Shown here: piece after piece, positions 14,001 to 15,567 of the stretch
How the letters are laid out: each line of letters starts with the position of its first letter
Numbering within the stretch: the first letter of the stretch is position 1
Source of the DNA: Frankia sp.
Lineage (GTDB): Bacteria; Actinomycetota; Actinomycetes; Frankiales; Frankiaceae
DNA length: 15,567 nucleotides
Direction of reading: 5' to 3'
Assembly (NCBI GenBank): GCA_019689615.1
Contig: JADGHD010000045.1
Location: 1 to 15,567, forward strand
Translations under genes and position numbers: made by a program
The notes under the pieces: model-generated
What the model saw: the letters and a program-made list of their open reading frames with translations, nothing else
Database searches by the model: none
What the model was told of the DNA's origin: nothing

Positions 14001-14073
14001 TGCCCGCCCCGGGTCCCGCCGCCGTGCCGCCGGCCGGCCGCCGTCTCCCGTCGTCCTGGTGTCACCGTCCCCG

Positions 14074-14110
14074 CCGCGCCGGCCGCCCGGCAGGGCGGGC
14101 GGCGGCGCGG
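14074..14110 (-). terminator. Strong hairpin just after the dihydropyrimidinase stop
   Basis: Left arm 14074-14089 and right arm 14096-14110 pair over 15 bp with one bulged G and a 6-nt loop. The right edge is 4 bp from the stop codon on the minus strand. No T-tract follows. It probably terminates or attenuates the dihydropyrimidinase transcript, or stabilises its 3' end, so mmsA may be expressed at a different level. Confidence 0.6.
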
Positions 14111-14114
14111 ATGG

Positions 14115-15527
14115 TCAGCGCAGGTACTGGCTCAGGCCGCGGCGCAGGTACTGGCCGTGGCCGGGGCGGCCGTGGAAGGCGTTGTCGGAGATCACCACGC
14201 TGCCCCGGGACAGCACGGTGTCCACGCGGCCGGCGATCTCGAAGCCCTCCCAGGCCGAGTGGTCCATGTTCATGTGGTGGGTGGCCACGCCGATCGTGGT
14301 CGTCGCGGTCGGGTCGTAGATGACGATGTCGGCGTCCGAGCCGGGGGCGATGATCCCCTTCTTCGGGTAGAGGCCGAACATCCTCGCCGGCGTCGTCGAG
14401 CAGGTCTCCACCCAGCGCTGCAGCGACAGCCGGCCGGTGACCACGCCCTGGTAGACGAGGTCCATCCGGTGCTCGACCGTGCCGATCCCGTTCGGGATCT
14501 TGGTGAAGTCGCCGCGCCCGAGCTCCTTCTGGTCCTTGAAGCAGAACGGGCAGTGGTCGGTGGACACGACCGCCAGGTCGTCGGTGCGCAGCCCGCGCCA
14601 CAGGTCGTCGCGGTGCGACTCGTCGCGCGGTCGCAGCGGCGGGGAGGCGACCCACTTGGCGCCCTCGAAGCCGGGCGCGCCGAGCTGGTCCTCCAGGGTC
14701 AGATAGAGGTACTGCGGGCAGGTCTCGGCGAACACGTTGCGCCCTGCCGCCCGGGCGGCCGAGACGACCGCGAGCGCCTCGGACGCCGACATGTGCACGA
14801 AGTAGAGCGGGGTGTTGCCGGCGACCTGGGCGAGCACGGCTGCCCGGTGGGTGGCCTCGCCCTCGAGCGCGCTGGGACGGGTGATGCCGTGGTAGACCGG
14901 GTCGGTCTCGCCGCGGGCCAGCGCCTGGGCGGCCAGCACGTCGATCGCGATGCCGTTCTCCGCGTGCATCATGATCAGCGCGCCGTTGTCGGTCGCCTTC
15001 TGCATCGCGCGCAGGATCTGGCCGTCGTCGCTGTAGAAGACGCCGGGGTAGGCCATGAACAGCTTGAAGCTGGTGATCCCCTCGTGCTCGACGAGGTGGT
15101 CCATGGCCTTGAGCGCCTCGTCGTCGACCCCACCGATAATCATGTGGAAGCCGTAGTCGATGGCGCACCTGCCGTCAGCCTTGGCGTGCCAGGCGGCCAG
15201 CCCGTCCTGGACGACCTCGCCGGTGCGCTGCACGGCGAAGTCGATGATCGTCGTGGTGCCGCCCCAGGCCGCCGCGATCGTGCCCGTCTCGAAGGTGTCC
15301 GAGGCGAACGTGCCGCCGAACGGCAGCTGCATGTGGGTGTGCACGTCCACCCCGCCCGGGACGACGTACTTCCCGGTCGCGTCGATCACGTTGTCCGCGG
15401 TCACGCCGGCGGCCGCGGCGGCACCGGGCGCGTAGAGCGCGGCGATCGTCTCCCCGTCGACGAGCACGTCCGTCGGCGTCGCGCCGAGTGGGCCGACGAC
15501 GGTCCCGCCAGTGATCAGCGTCTTCAT
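14115..15527 (-). CDS. hydA: Dihydropyrimidinase / hydantoinase
   Basis: A 470-residue amidohydrolase that opens dihydrouracil or dihydrothymine to N-carbamoyl-beta-amino acids and often hydantoins as well. All binuclear-zinc ligands of the family are visible: DVHTH (His63, His65), the carboxylated lysine in FKLFMAY (Lys155), MMHAEN (His188), FVHMS (His245) and the Asp in VSTDHCPF (Asp324). The length is normal. The start follows AGGAG by 5 nt, and 40 bp remain to the window edge, which hold no visible gene. The last residues, GQYLRRGLSQYLR, contain a 13-bp direct repeat (14118-14130, 14142-14154). The enzyme should act on the reduced ring; the carbamoyl product would need a beta-ureidopropionase that is not in the window. 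Allantoinase or a D-hydantoinase role is less likely but not excluded. Confidence 0.93.
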   Translation of the reverse strand: MKTLITGGTVVGPLGATPTDVLVDGETIAALYAPGAAAAAGVTADNVIDATGKYVVPGGVDVHTHMQLPFGGTFASDTFETGTIAAAWGGTTTIIDFAVQRTGEVVQDGLAAWHAKADGRCAIDYGFHMIIGGVDDEALKAMDHLVEHEGITSFKLFMAYPGVFYSDDGQILRAMQKATDNGALIMMHAENGIAIDVLAAQALARGETDPVYHGITRPSALEGEATHRAAVLAQVAGNTPLYFVHMSASEALAVVSAARAAGRNVFAETCPQYLYLTLEDQLGAPGFEGAKWVASPPLRPRDESHRDDLWRGLRTDDLAVVSTDHCPFCFKDQKELGRGDFTKIPNGIGTVEHRMDLVYQGVVTGRLSLQRWVETCSTTPARMFGLYPKKGIIAPGSDADIVIYDPTATTTIGVATHHMNMDHSAWEGFEIAGRVDTVLSRGSVVISDNAFHGRPGHGQYLRRGLSQYLR

Positions 15528-15567
15528 CGAGGCTCCTGGTGGTGGTCGGTGCTGGTGGGGGCGGGAC

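Overview
The window is very GC-rich, dense and mostly uses Shine-Dalgarno (SD) sequences, ATG/GTG starts and 4-bp start/stop overlaps. Together with an actinobacterial type of gas-vesicle cluster, a TIGR03842-like F420-dependent luciferase-fold enzyme and many Ala/Pro/Gly/Arg-rich tails, this points to a high-GC actinomycete. Frankia-like or a relative is my best guess; the genus is an inference and not proven.

Left part (1-5264, plus strand): a gas-vesicle (gvp) locus, cut by the window's left edge. In order: the 3' part of a GvpL/F protein whose open frame runs off the edge through four copies of a 36-bp repeat; a small GvpA/J/S-family protein; GvpK; a GvpA-like shell protein; a second GvpL/F protein; a GvpY-like protein with a long charged, repetitive tail; and a GvpZ-like SRPBCC-domain protein. 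The first four genes are chained by ATGA/GTGA overlaps. No gvpG, gvpO or gvpN lies inside the window.

The two halves converge at 5265-5309, a short spacer almost filled by a strong GC hairpin that probably ends transcription from both sides.

Right part (5310-15527, minus strand; transcription order is right to left): dihydropyrimidinase/hydantoinase; a strong hairpin; a CoA-acylating (methyl)malonate-semialdehyde dehydrogenase; a spacer with three ~21-bp direct repeats; then an F420-type luciferase-like oxidoreductase, ABC permease, ABC ATPase and second ABC permease, all with 4-bp overlaps; then an NMT1/THI5-like substrate-binding lipoprotein; a large inverted repeat; and a class-III aminotransferase. 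This reads as reductive pyrimidine (or related cyclic ureide) uptake and catabolism. The transporter brings in the ring compound, dihydropyrimidinase opens the reduced ring, and the carbamoyl-beta-amino acid is hydrolysed by an enzyme not in this window. The aminotransferase then turns beta-alanine into malonate semialdehyde, and the dehydrogenase turns that into acetyl-CoA. The ring-reducing and ureidopropionase steps are not seen as classical genes, which makes the co-transcribed F420-type enzyme the most interesting gene here.

No rRNA, tRNA, CRISPR array, transposase or integrase was seen.
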